Assembly: GCA_035571515.1 (NCBI GenBank) | Contig: DATNCQ010000081.1 | Span: 14,079-78,078, forward strand | DNA length: 64,000 bases | Reading direction: 5' to 3' | From: Gp6-AA40 sp035571515 | Lineage (GTDB): Bacteria > Acidobacteriota > Vicinamibacteria > Vicinamibacterales > UBA2999 | Part shown: positions 51,451 through 59,562 of the stretch, one piece after another | Position numbering within the stretch: position 1 is the stretch's first letter | Layout of the letters: each line of letters starts with the position of its first letter | Notes under the pieces: generated by a model | What the model was told of the DNA's origin: nothing | Database searches by the model: none | Seen by the model: only the letters and a program-made list of their open reading frames with translations | Made by a program: the position numbers and the translations under genes

Positions 51451-53190
51451 TTACCAGCCCAGAAGGCTCAATCCGGTGACTTTGCTGTTGGCGTCGACGA
51501 GGCTCTCGCCCCAGATGATGTTTTCGCCCCAGACGAGGTTTTCACCCCAGATGATGTTTTCACCCCAGATGATGTTCTCGCCCCAGATGATGTTTTCACC
51601 CCAGACGATGTTCTCGCCCCAGATGATGTTTTCACCCCAGAGGATGTTGGTGGCCCAGTTGGTGCCCGACACGGCGAGCGCCGGCCCGCTCACCGACTGC
51701 TGGCCCCAGATGATGCGCGCGGCCCAGTCGAGGCGCTCGTTGGCGATCGTCGTCGACGTCGTGAGGACCTGCGGGTACTGCGTCGCGATCGACGGGTTCG
51801 CCCACATGGCCACCGCCAACCACGCCAGGCGCACGGAGCCTTCCGCGTTCAGCTCGCCCGTCCCCTGCGTCAGCGCGTCGAGCATCGTGCCGTTCGCGCC
51901 CCTGAGGGGCAGCGCGGTGTACTGCAGCATCGCCTTCATCCCGTTCGCCGTCACGGGGCCGGGCGTCACCGTGTAGTACGCCGTCGCCCAGTTGTGCGCC
52001 TCGAGTGCCGCCGCGACCACGCCCGTCGTAACCGCGGTCGCCATGCTCGTGCCGCTCAGGCGCATGTACCAGCGGTTGTTCACCTTGACGTCGTAGTTCG
52101 GGTACTGCTTGAACAGGTAGCTGTTCACGTCCATCACGGACAGCAGGCTGTGGCCTGGCGCCACGACATCCGGCTTCACGTAGCCGTCGTACCACGTCGG
52201 TCCGCGCGAGCTGTACGGCGCGACGATGTCGTCGGCGTGCGTGGCGGTCCCCTGCGTGTTGACCGCACCGACCGTGATGGCCGAGGGCGCGTTGCCCGGC
52301 GAGGTCACCCCCGCGTAGCCGATCTGGCCGGTGTCAGGGTTGACGCCCACGTTGCCGGCGGAGACGACGACGATGAGGCCGGCGCGAACGGCGCTCTCGA
52401 CCGCCTGCACGAGCGGGTCGTTGGCCGCGGGCGAGAGAATCGGGTGGCCGAGCGACAGGTTTACGACCTGGATCTTGAAGCGCTGGCGATTCGCCACCGC
52501 GAAGTCGAGTGCCGCGATGACGCTGCTCGTCAACCCCCTGCCGTTCTTGTTCAAGACCTTGAGGCCGACGAAGGTGACCGACGGCGCGACCCCCATGTAG
52601 GTGGAGTCGCTCGAGCCGATGAGGCCGGCGACGTGCGTGCCGTGGCCGTACTCGTCGTTCGGCAGCGTCGGAATCGGCACGCCGCTCGTCACGTCGTAAA
52701 ACGCCGTGATGCGACCGGAGAATGCGGGAAGCGGCGCGATGCCCGAATCGATCAGCGCCACGCCGATGCCGGCGCCCTTCGACCCGTCGCCCTCGCCGAG
52801 CGTGTTGCGGAGAACGTTCGACGAAATGGACGTGTCGTTCGCGTACGACGCGTCGGCGGCCACGTCGGCGTCAACGCCAATCGATTCCACGTCCGGGTCG
52901 CGCGCAAGCTCCGCGAGCTGTTCTCCGCGAAGTTCCGCTGTGAAGGCTCCAATCGACCGGTGTCTCGAGAGGATCCTGCTCTCTTTCAACGACAGGACCC
53001 GCTGCTCGACGCTGCTGTCTGCTCCCGATCTGAAGCGGATAATGACGCGTTGCCGATGGCCGCCGTGTGCGTTCTGGAGGACCCGATCGAGCTTGGGTCC
53101 CCGTTGCTGCGCACCCGCCGGCGGCGGCATGCCGCACAGCAGTGCGGCGGCCACGCCCGTGGCGATCAATGTACGGGGGGAGAGTTTCAT
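51451..53190 (-). CDS. Secreted subtilase (S8) with WGEN hexapeptide-repeat tail
   Basis: 579 aa. Signal peptide (LIATGVAAALLCGMPPPAGAQQ), I9-like propeptide (RVIIRFRSGADSSVEQRV...IGVDADV, about 48-112) and an S8 catalytic domain with Asp in VALIDSGIAP, His in YGHGTHVAGLIG, oxyanion Asn in VVVSAGNVG and Ser in SGTSMATAVTTG: all catalytic residues intact. After the protease comes a linker (about 400-515) and then eight perfect or near-perfect hexapeptides WGEN[IL][IV] (516-563), a short tail and GLSLLGW at the end. The repeat is probably a beta-structured surface or anchor segment. Expected to act outside the cell or at the surface. Confidence 0.93.
   Translation of the reverse strand: MKLSPRTLIATGVAAALLCGMPPPAGAQQRGPKLDRVLQNAHGGHRQRVIIRFRSGADSSVEQRVLSLKESRILSRHRSIGAFTAELRGEQLAELARDPDVESIGVDADVAADASYANDTSISSNVLRNTLGEGDGSKGAGIGVALIDSGIAPLPAFSGRITAFYDVTSGVPIPTLPNDEYGHGTHVAGLIGSSDSTYMGVAPSVTFVGLKVLNKNGRGLTSSVIAALDFAVANRQRFKIQVVNLSLGHPILSPAANDPLVQAVESAVRAGLIVVVSAGNVGVNPDTGQIGYAGVTSPGNAPSAITVGAVNTQGTATHADDIVAPYSSRGPTWYDGYVKPDVVAPGHSLLSVMDVNSYLFKQYPNYDVKVNNRWYMRLSGTSMATAVTTGVVAAALEAHNWATAYYTVTPGPVTANGMKAMLQYTALPLRGANGTMLDALTQGTGELNAEGSVRLAWLAVAMWANPSIATQYPQVLTTSTTIANERLDWAARIIWGQQSVSGPALAVSGTNWATNILWGENIIWGENIVWGENIIWGENIIWGENIIWGENLVWGENIIWGESLVDANSKVTGLSLLGW
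51502..51645 (-). repeat. Eight 18-bp tandem repeats encoding [IL][ILV]WGE[NS]
   Basis: In-frame minisatellite in the 3' end of the subtilase gene: eight units of 18 bases, with reading-strand codons TGG GG(C/T/G) GA(A/G) (AAC/AAT) ATC ATC and small variations. The amino-acid pattern is kept strictly while third bases vary, which suggests selection on the protein. Slippage could change copy number. Confidence 0.9.
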
Positions 53191-53489
53191 TCGCAGGAGC
53201 TTTGAGCAACTCGTTCGCCATAAAGGACGTTCGAGTCCGCTTCTGATTTAGATCAATGTTTGGAGGGGCTTAGAGGCAGGCCGCCTGGAAGCGGCGGGGT
53301 GCCGGCAATTGTCACGGCTCGCTTTCGGCACACGGAAGCGATTACGAGAATCGCCGTCACGGCGGCCAAGTGCTTGATGCGGAAGGAGAATTGAGCCGCG
53401 ATCCATTCCGGAACGCATTTGTTCCGGATCAACACAACGGAACGCCGCGCGCGGACGCGCAGACATGCGCATCCGCACACGGGTTCACG
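53191..53489. other. Intergenic region with hairpins
   Basis: 299 bases between the subtilase start and the NHL gene stop, both on the minus strand. It holds TCCGGAAC-N6-GTTCCGGA (53407-53428, perfect 8-bp arms) and GCGATT-N5-AATCGC (53338-53354). One hairpin may end the NHL transcript, the other may belong to the subtilase promoter. A minus-strand frame of about 75 codons (53253-53480) has a hydrophobic patch but no ribosome-binding site; I do not call it a gene. Confidence 0.5.
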
Positions 53490-54554
53490 TCATTGCTTGA
53501 CGTACTTCGTCACGCCGCGGAGGTTGGCTTCCGCGGTGTAGATGTTCCCGGCAGCGTCGATGGCGATCCCTTCGCCCATCGCGCCCTCCGGCGCATCCGT
53601 CTTGTGCGCCGGGATGAACATCGTCACCTTGCCGTCCTTGAGGCTCCCAATCCGGACCCCGCGCTGCCATCCGGGGTGAACGCGCTCGGTCGACTCCGAA
53701 TCCGCGGTGTAGATCACATCGTTCCGGTCGATCGTCAGGCCGCTGATGCGGCCGAAGTTGTCGAGCTCCTGCACGAACTTCCCATCCTTCGTCAGGATCT
53801 GCACGCGGTGATTGTGGCGATCGGCGACGACGAGCCGGCCCAGCGAGTCGAACGCCAGCGCGTGTGGAGTGCGGAATTCGCCGGGGCCCGTGCCCGTCTT
53901 GCCAATCGTGCGCAGGAACGTCCCGTTCTTGTCGAACACGCTGATTCGACCGACCAGATTCGGATCGGTCACGTCGGTGTGGCTCTCGGCCACGTAGATG
54001 TCGCCAGTGCGCGGATCCGTAATCGCCACGGTCGGCTCCGTCAGCGCCTCGGGCGGATTGCCTTTCACGCCCGCCTTGCCGAGCGTCATCAGGACCTTGC
54101 CGTCCGGCGCGAACTTCACGACGACGCTGCCCTTGTGCGTGGCCTCGTCTGCGCGCGAATCGGCGACCCAGATGTTGCCGTCGCGATCGACGTGAATCCC
54201 GTGCGGCCACGCGAACATGCCGCCGCCGAAGCTCTTGAGCTCCTTGCCGGACTCGTCGAAGTGGTGGACCGGATGGACGTTCGTGTTCGCGCAGCCGGGC
54301 GCCGTGCCGGGCGAGCAGCGGTCAACGGCCCAGACGGTCTTGCCATCCTTGTCGATGGCGACGCCATTCGATCCGCCCCACGCGCGCCCCTCGATCTTTC
54401 CCCAGTCGCGGATCACGCGATACGGATTCGCACCGGTGTTGACGGGCTGGACCTTGTCGGTCTGCGGCGTGCCGCCGCGTGCTTGCGCGTGGACGCGGTT
54501 GCCGGCCAGGGGCACGCAGAGGGCAATCAGCGCGATCAGGCAGATTCTCTTCAT
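53490..54554 (-). CDS. Secreted NHL beta-propeller (amidating-lyase-like)
   Basis: 354 aa. Signal peptide (KRICLIALIALCVPLAGNRVHAQ), then six NHL blades: SNGVAIDKDGKTVWAVD, WPHGIHVDRDGNIWVADS, EPTVAITDPRTGDIYVAES, TPHALAFDSLGRLVVADR, ISGLTIDRNDVIYTADS, GEGIAIDAAGNIYTAEAN. It resembles peptidyl-alpha-hydroxyglycine amidating lyases (PAL), but that activity cannot be assigned without checking the Zn/Ca ligands. No Shine-Dalgarno sequence: a TAGAAT box (54569-54564) is 9 nt before ATG 54554. Divergent from the GGT gene. Confidence 0.82.
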   Translation of the reverse strand: MKRICLIALIALCVPLAGNRVHAQARGGTPQTDKVQPVNTGANPYRVIRDWGKIEGRAWGGSNGVAIDKDGKTVWAVDRCSPGTAPGCANTNVHPVHHFDESGKELKSFGGGMFAWPHGIHVDRDGNIWVADSRADEATHKGSVVVKFAPDGKVLMTLGKAGVKGNPPEALTEPTVAITDPRTGDIYVAESHTDVTDPNLVGRISVFDKNGTFLRTIGKTGTGPGEFRTPHALAFDSLGRLVVADRHNHRVQILTKDGKFVQELDNFGRISGLTIDRNDVIYTADSESTERVHPGWQRGVRIGSLKDGKVTMFIPAHKTDAPEGAMGEGIAIDAAGNIYTAEANLRGVTKYVKQ

Positions 54555-54650
54555 AGCGCGGCGATTCTACATGGTTTGTCGCGCGATGGCGCGACATCTC
54601 CGGCGCTTCGGCATTACAATCCGCGCATTGCTTCAGAGGGAGGATCGGCC
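54555..54650. promoter_or_regulatory. Divergent NHL/GGT promoter region with 8-bp palindrome
   Basis: TGTCGCGC (54577-54584)-GATG-GCGCGACA (54589-54596) is a perfect inverted repeat of operator size and spacing. On the plus side, GCGACA (54591-54596) and TACAAT (54615-54620) with 18 nt between could be the GGT promoter. On the minus side, TAGAAT (54569-54564) serves the NHL gene. A dimeric regulator could bind the palindrome and control both. Confidence 0.55.
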
Positions 54651-56525
54651 ATGACGCGCTGGCAGACTGGATTGGCGTGGCTCGCGCTCGGGATGGTCGT
54701 GCTGGCGTCCCGCTTCGTGCTCGCACAAGTGCCGCTCGCCCGCATCTGCGGCGATACGAAGGCGCCTGCCTGCTCGGCCGTTCGCGGCGATCGCTCGGAG
54801 GGATGGCTGCAACAGACGCGCTCCGAGGTGATGGCGCGCAACGGCATCGTCAGCACCGTCCAACCGCTGGCCGCGCAGGCCGGCCTCCGGGTGCTGCAGC
54901 AGGGCGGCAACGCCATCGACGCCGCAGTCGCCACCGCCGCGATGCTGAACGTCGTCTTTCCGGGCAACGTCGGCATCGGCGGCGACCTGTTCGCGCTGAT
55001 CTACGTCGCCAAAGAGAAGAAGGTGTATCAGCTCAACGCGAGCGGCATCGCGCCGGCGGGCCTCACGCTCGATCGGATGCATGCGCTCGGCTACAAGGCG
55101 AACCCCGCCAACTTCGGGCCCGGTTCGGGGATGCCATCGGGCGGCATCCTCACCGTCACCGTCCCCGGCTCGCTGTGGGGCTGGCAGGAAGTCCTGACGC
55201 GCTTTGGCACGAAGTCGTTCAAGGAGGTGCTGCAGCCGGCCGTCGACTACGCCGACCAGGGGTTTCCGGTCACCGAAGAGATCGCCAGCCTGTGGCGGAT
55301 GAAGAACGCGCTGCCCCTGCAGGGGTGCTGCACGCAGATCGATCAGGATTCCGTGAAGACGTTCTACGTGAACGGCAAGCCGCCGGTGGCCGGGACCATC
55401 TTCAGGAACCCCGATCTCGCGAAAGCCTTCCGGCTGATCCAGCAGCAGGGGCGAGACGCGTTTTACAAGGGCGACATCGGCCGCGCCATCATCGCCAAGT
55501 CCCAGGCGCTCGGTGGACCGATGACCGCCGAAGACCTGGCCAACTACAAGGGCGAATGGGTCACGCCCGCGTCGACGACGTACCACAGCGAGTTCACGGT
55601 GTACGGGACAAGGGCTCCCTCGCAGGCGTGGGGCATCGTCGAGGCGCTCAACGTGCTCGAGCAGTGTGTGCCGACGTGGTATCCGGGGCAGACGCTGGCG
55701 TCGCTCGGGCCCGCCAACCCGCTCTACTGGCACTCGCTGATCGAGACGAAGAAGGCCGTCTACGGCGACGTCTACGGCCACAACGCCGATCCGAACGCCG
55801 TCCCGGTTCCCCTCGAGATGCTGACGTCGAAGCCGCACGCGGCCTCGCTGTGCAGCAAGGTGAACCCGAACCGCGCGGGCGCCACCGCACCGACGAAAGG
55901 TGATGCGGACGGCACCGGCGACACGATCTATCTCGCGACCGCGGATCGGTGGGGGAACATGGTGTCGTGGATCAACAGCAACTTCTCCGGGTGGGGCTCG
56001 GGCATCGCGGTCCCGGGGTACGGGTTCGTCCTCCACAACCGCGGCGGCCTGTTCACGCTCGACGCCAGGAGTCCCAATGTCATCGCGGGCAACAAGCGTC
56101 CGTACAACACGCTGTCCGCCGTGCTCGTGATGCAGAATGGCCGGCCGCTGCTCGTCACCGGGCAGCACGGCGGCGACCAGCAGGGGCAGGGGAACATGCA
56201 GGTGCTGGTGAACATCCTGGATCTCGGGGCCAACATGCAGGCCGCCGGCGACATGGCTCGCTTCAGCCACAACCAGGTGAGGAACGAGCTGCAGATGGAA
56301 TCGCAGCTCTTTCAGCTGGTCGGCGCGCGGCTCAAGGCCATGGGGCACACGGTCGCCTCGTCCGACGGCGGTCCGGTCGGAGGCTTCGAGGGGATCATGT
56401 TCACTCCGGCTGACGGTGCGTCACCAGGATGCGCGCCTGCGGACGGGAAATGCACGGCACCCATCGCGGGGTTCTATCGCGCAGGGTCGAACTTCCGGGA
56501 GGACGGCCAGGCCGCGGGGTACTGA
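54651..56525 (+). CDS. ggt: Gamma-glutamyltransferase
   Basis: 624 aa, secreted (signal LAWLALGMVVLASRFVLAQ). Ntn-hydrolase that cleaves itself into two subunits; hydrolyses glutathione and gamma-glutamyl compounds in the periplasm. The nucleophile Thr is kept at DGTGDTIYLATADRWGN, where TIYLATAD aligns with TTHYSVVD of the E. coli enzyme. N-terminal GNAIDAAVATAAMLNVVFPGNVGIGGD and glycine-rich GGPVGGFEGI are typical. The loop QGCCTQIDQD and other Cys are unusual for the family. GAGGGAGG before ATG 54651 supports the start; the long open frame upstream is not coding. Confidence 0.93.
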   Translation: MTRWQTGLAWLALGMVVLASRFVLAQVPLARICGDTKAPACSAVRGDRSEGWLQQTRSEVMARNGIVSTVQPLAAQAGLRVLQQGGNAIDAAVATAAMLNVVFPGNVGIGGDLFALIYVAKEKKVYQLNASGIAPAGLTLDRMHALGYKANPANFGPGSGMPSGGILTVTVPGSLWGWQEVLTRFGTKSFKEVLQPAVDYADQGFPVTEEIASLWRMKNALPLQGCCTQIDQDSVKTFYVNGKPPVAGTIFRNPDLAKAFRLIQQQGRDAFYKGDIGRAIIAKSQALGGPMTAEDLANYKGEWVTPASTTYHSEFTVYGTRAPSQAWGIVEALNVLEQCVPTWYPGQTLASLGPANPLYWHSLIETKKAVYGDVYGHNADPNAVPVPLEMLTSKPHAASLCSKVNPNRAGATAPTKGDADGTGDTIYLATADRWGNMVSWINSNFSGWGSGIAVPGYGFVLHNRGGLFTLDARSPNVIAGNKRPYNTLSAVLVMQNGRPLLVTGQHGGDQQGQGNMQVLVNILDLGANMQAAGDMARFSHNQVRNELQMESQLFQLVGARLKAMGHTVASSDGGPVGGFEGIMFTPADGASPGCAPADGKCTAPIAGFYRAGSNFREDGQAAGY

Positions 56526-56544
56526 ACGGGGCGCCGCCCGGCGC

Positions 56545-56772
56545 CTACGGCTCGTCGGTCTCGCCGGAGAAGTACTCGGCGATGCAGGAGAGGCACAGCT
56601 CGCGCCCCTTGAAGAAGCGGGTCTCGACGACCGCCCAGTGACAGCTCTCGCACTCGGGGTAGACAGTGGGCCATTGATCCGCGTCACCCGGAATGCCCGT
56701 GTTCGAGTCGAGCAGCCGGCTGGCGGACGCAGGCTGCTGACGGCCGTCGGCCGCCGGTTGCGCTTTGCTCAT
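56545..56772 (-). CDS. Small zinc-ribbon protein
   Basis: 75 aa. Hydrophilic N-terminal half, then a treble-clef-like pair of Cys knuckles (PECESCHWAVVETRFFKGRELCLSC), giving CxxC-x18-CxxC for one zinc. Ends in an acidic tail (FSGETDEP). Function unknown; could be an RNA/protein-binding small adaptor. ATG 56772; a longer open frame to 56916 has no support. Convergent with the GGT gene. Confidence 0.7.
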   Translation of the reverse strand: MSKAQPAADGRQQPASASRLLDSNTGIPGDADQWPTVYPECESCHWAVVETRFFKGRELCLSCIAEYFSGETDEP

Positions 56773-56951
56773 AGGTGCAGCGCAGCAGAGAGCATTTCGC
56801 GTGCCGGTGCGCGCCCGCGAACGTGCAGTCATCCAGGATAATCGGGCGTCGTGCGCGTTACGAAACTGCGCGAACGACATCCGATTTGTTGGCGTTGCCC
56901 CGAAGCCACGCCGCAATTTCGCCGTTTGGTAAACTGTCGACTTACGCGTTT

Positions 56952-57028
56952 GTCCCCGTAGCTCAGTTGGATAGAGCGCGCGCCTCCTAAGCGCGAGGTC
57001 GCCAGTTCAATTCTGGCCGGGGACGCCA
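56952..57028 (+). tRNA. tRNA-Arg (anticodon CCU)
   Basis: Complete cloverleaf: acceptor GTCCCCG/CGGGGAC, D-arm GCTC-AGTTGGATA-GAGC, anticodon stem CGCGC/GCGCG with loop CTCCTAA (anticodon CCT, reading AGG), T-arm GCCAG-TTCAATT-CTGGC, discriminator G and encoded CCA (57026-57028). A TAAACT box (56930-56935) is a possible -10. Confidence 0.97.
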
Positions 57029-57090
57029 GCCTACGCTGCCCCGGCCAGGCGTAGGCTGTCCGCCGAAGCGGCTTCGCCGCGAAGGCGGAC
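57028..57090. repeat. Composite palindromic element behind the tRNA
   Basis: AGCCTACGC (57028-57036) pairs with GCGTAGGCT (57049-57057); right after it GTCCGCC (57058-57064) pairs with GGCGGAC (57084-57090) around a nested GCGGC-TTC-GCCGC hairpin. The second unit matches the outer arms of the element inside mutS (63330-63357). It may end tRNA transcription. Confidence 0.65.
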
Positions 57091-57151
57091 CGCACGCGTG
57101 ACGAACGGGAGCTACGGCTGGCAAGCCACAGGATAGACGTCAGGCAGTGAT

Positions 57152-57904
57152 ATGAAAACGAAGCATCGTCGAGAGCTGAAGGAAAACGAAGTCGCGCAGA
57201 TGATCAACGCGACGCGCGAGTTCACGCAGGAGCACGGCCAGCGGATGACAAATGCGGTGGTCGCCCTGGTCGTCGTCGCTGGCGTCATCTTCGCGTTCAT
57301 GGCGTACCGGAACCGCCAGCAGTCGCAGGGGCAGGACCTGCTGGCGCAGGCGATGGTCGTGCTGAACACGGCAGTCGTGCCGGTGACGGCGACGTCGAAT
57401 CCGGGTGATGCGCCGGCTGCTGCGTCGATCGGCGCCAAGGGCACCTTCTCGACCGAGGCGCAGCGGCTGAACGCCGCGGTGCCGAAGCTGAAGGTGGCGG
57501 CGGACGCGTATCCCGATACGCAGGCCGGCATCCAGGCGCGCTATCACCTGGCCACCTCGCTTGCCGCGCTCGGGCAGCAGAAGGACGCGATCGCGCAGTT
57601 CGACGAGGTCGTGAAGCGGGCGAGCGGCGACAGCCTGTATGGACGCATGGCGCAACTCGGCAAGGCCGACGCGCAGGCCGCAGCCGGAGAAGTCGATGCC
57701 GCGATCGCGACCTGGAAGGAGCTCGCCGCGAAGAAGGACGCGAACCTGCCGGAGGACGCGATCCTGATGCAGCTCGGGCGCGCCTACCAGGCGAAGGGGA
57801 ATACCGACGAAGCCCGCAAGACCTTCACGGACATCGTCGACAACCACCCCGATTCGCCGTACGTCGGCGACGCGCGGAAAGAGCTTGAATCGTTGAAGGG
57901 GTGA
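57152..57904 (+). CDS. TPR membrane protein (YfgM-like)
   Basis: 250 aa. Cytosolic N-terminus of about 30 residues, one TM (AVVALVVVAGVIFAFMAYR, about 34-52), and a periplasmic tail with three or four TPR-type helical pairs (AAVPKLKVAADAYPDTQAGIQARYHLATSL, QKDAIAQFDEVVKRA, ILMQLGRAYQAKGNTDEARKTFTDIV). This is the layout of YfgM-like proteins that work at the translocon or in periplasmic folding. ATG 57152 with weak purines upstream. Confidence 0.83.
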   Translation: MKTKHRRELKENEVAQMINATREFTQEHGQRMTNAVVALVVVAGVIFAFMAYRNRQQSQGQDLLAQAMVVLNTAVVPVTATSNPGDAPAAASIGAKGTFSTEAQRLNAAVPKLKVAADAYPDTQAGIQARYHLATSLAALGQQKDAIAQFDEVVKRASGDSLYGRMAQLGKADAQAAAGEVDAAIATWKELAAKKDANLPEDAILMQLGRAYQAKGNTDEARKTFTDIVDNHPDSPYVGDARKELESLKG

Positions 57905-57911
57905 CCTCGAA

Positions 57912-57928
57912 GGCACGCTTCGCGTGCC
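57912..57928. terminator. 7-bp hairpin between converging genes
   Basis: GGCACGC (57912-57918), TTC, GCGTGCC (57922-57928), between the TPR gene stop and the matrixin stop. Probably a bidirectional terminator; no T-tract. Confidence 0.5.
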
Positions 57929-57967
57929 AACGCGGAGCGCACGAAGAAAGGCTCTGGCTTGCGTGGT

Positions 57968-58987
57968 CTAAGGAATGAAGCCGCTGGGATTGCTGATCCG
58001 ATCCCACGGCGCCCGTCCATCGGGCGTGTAGACGACGAGATTCCCGTCGCTCTGCAGCACGAGCCTGCCGTTGCCGTACGATGCCGTGCCGCTCGTCCAT
58101 CGCGGCCGGTTGGACCCGTCATAGAGCACGAAGTTGCCGTCGGTCTGCATCACTACCTGGCCGGCGGTCTGACCCGCCGTGCCGCTGGACCAGGCCGCCG
58201 TGTGCTCGACATCGTCGTAGAGCACGAGGTTGCCGTCGCCCTGGTAAACGAGCCGGAAGCGCCGATTTGGAGATGTCAGCGATTGTCCCGACAGCAGGCG
58301 GCTGCCTGACGCCAGCGTGTCGCTCGTGGCGGGGGCTGGCGCCGGGGCGGCTGCCGCATCGCCGCCATAGATGGCCGCGGCACCGCCGATGTCGTCGCCC
58401 TGCAGGGCGTCCACGCTGCTGACGCGGCTGTTCATCACGGCCACGACGGCCTGACCATGGTCGTCGGGATGGTCGAGCCCGATGACATGTCCGAACTCGT
58501 GCAGGGCCACGCGGCGTAAATCGATCAGCGAGCCGCCGCCCGGTGCCGACCGCTGCGGGCCACGATACGAGTTCCAGTTCCGCGCGCGATTGAAGACCAC
58601 GTCCGCTTCGGTGATGGTGCCGGTGCGCGGCGCATAGAACGTCTGCGTGATCGCGAGCACCCCCGAGCCGAACGGTTCGCCGAACACGTCGTCATCGAAG
58701 GTCACGGTGTTGACGCGGTTGCCGGCGGCGATGGCGGCGTCATCGCGTCGGCCGCTGAACGAGATACCGTTGAGGAACGGATTCCAGGTCGCCAGCGCGC
58801 CGTCGGCCACGCTGTCCCAGTCGGGGCTGCCGTCAATCAGCGGCGTGCTGGCGGGGCCGAGCTCGAGGTGCATGACGATCGTGGCATTCGCCGGCCAGCG
58901 CCGGTTTTCGAGCGAGTACGCGCCGGTCAGGGCGCCGAGCGCAACGACCGCCGCCCCGGTCACGAAGAGAGCGGCAGCGGTCCTCAC
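57968..58987 (-). CDS. Matrixin-type metalloprotease fused to a bulb-type lectin domain
   Basis: 339 aa. Signal peptide (TAAALFVTGAAVVALGALTGAYS), a metzincin catalytic domain with the zinc site HEFGHVIGLDHPDD (H163-H173, third His and the Asp), and no obvious propeptide. After an Ala/Pro linker (about 208-222) comes a B-lectin domain with three mannose-binding signatures, QGDGNLVLYDD, QTDGNFVLYDG and QSDGNLVVYTP. The lectin may direct the protease to glycans. GTG 58987 overlaps the stop of the upstream gene (GTGA), so the two are translated together. Confidence 0.92.
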   Translation of the reverse strand: MRTAAALFVTGAAVVALGALTGAYSLENRRWPANATIVMHLELGPASTPLIDGSPDWDSVADGALATWNPFLNGISFSGRRDDAAIAAGNRVNTVTFDDDVFGEPFGSGVLAITQTFYAPRTGTITEADVVFNRARNWNSYRGPQRSAPGGGSLIDLRRVALHEFGHVIGLDHPDDHGQAVVAVMNSRVSSVDALQGDDIGGAAAIYGGDAAAAPAPAPATSDTLASGSRLLSGQSLTSPNRRFRLVYQGDGNLVLYDDVEHTAAWSSGTAGQTAGQVVMQTDGNFVLYDGSNRPRWTSGTASYGNGRLVLQSDGNLVVYTPDGRAPWDRISNPSGFIP

Positions 58988-59505
58988 GGTTTCCGTGCCT
59001 CCACCAGCCGCTGCGTGACGCGGCTGCGAAGGTCGGAGAGGCGCGCGATGGGCGCACCTTCAAGCGTCAGGACCCGATCGATCCCGCCGGCATCCCGACT
59101 CACCTTCATCAAGCCCTGCGTGAAGCCAACGATCGGGTTGATGCTGCGGTCACGCCGCGCGAACACCACGCGCCGATCCCCGAGCGCGAAGGTTGGCATT
59201 CCCTCGACCTTCATGCCGAGATCCGCGGTCTCGCCGCCAAGAAAGTCGAACACCTCGACGAGACTCGACGTGCCGTACAGCGGGTCGGAAACGCTGAAGG
59301 TGACGCGCGTCTTGACGATCGTCCGCTCGCGCGTCTGCACCGTGAACGGCCGGACGTCAACCACGTCGCCGACGAAGATGACGTCGGCCTGGGCAACCAT
59401 GTCGTTGAACGTGACGGGTTCGAACGAGGTCGCGCGAACGGGGACCGTCGCCGCCGCGGCGACGGAGCAGGCGAGGACAGCCAAGCGAAAGGGAGATCGC
59501 TTCAT
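58984..59505 (-). CDS. Secreted partner protein of the matrixin
   Basis: 173 aa. Signal peptide (FRLAVLACSVAAAATVPVRA), then a single beta-rich domain: FNDMVAQADVIFVGDVVDVRPFT, TRVTFSVSDPLYGTSSLVEVFDFLGG, FALGDRRVVFARRD. Such domains commonly precede matrixin-like proteases in bacterial genomes; the role (chaperone, inhibitor or substrate-binding) is not known. ATG 59505. Its stop overlaps the matrixin start. Confidence 0.78.
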   Translation of the reverse strand: MKRSPFRLAVLACSVAAAATVPVRATSFEPVTFNDMVAQADVIFVGDVVDVRPFTVQTRERTIVKTRVTFSVSDPLYGTSSLVEVFDFLGGETADLGMKVEGMPTFALGDRRVVFARRDRSINPIVGFTQGLMKVSRDAGGIDRVLTLEGAPIARLSDLRSRVTQRLVEARKP

Positions 59506-59562
59506 GAAAGAGGGACCGTGTACTTCGTTTTTCGGTTCGCCCGGCAGGCAGCAATAGACGCG

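Noticed and set aside
51502..51645. Assembly or sequencing artefact in the 18-bp repeats
   Set aside because: Units differ at synonymous third positions, the frame is intact across all eight, and a unique tail follows.
53253..53480. 75-codon minus-strand frame with a hydrophobic patch upstream of the subtilase
   Set aside because: No ribosome-binding site, no recognisable signal or family, and the DNA there is dominated by hairpins.
56775..56990. 71-codon plus-strand frame reading into the tRNA
   Set aside because: It overlaps the tRNA-Arg gene and ends inside it; a typical spurious translation of a tRNA region.
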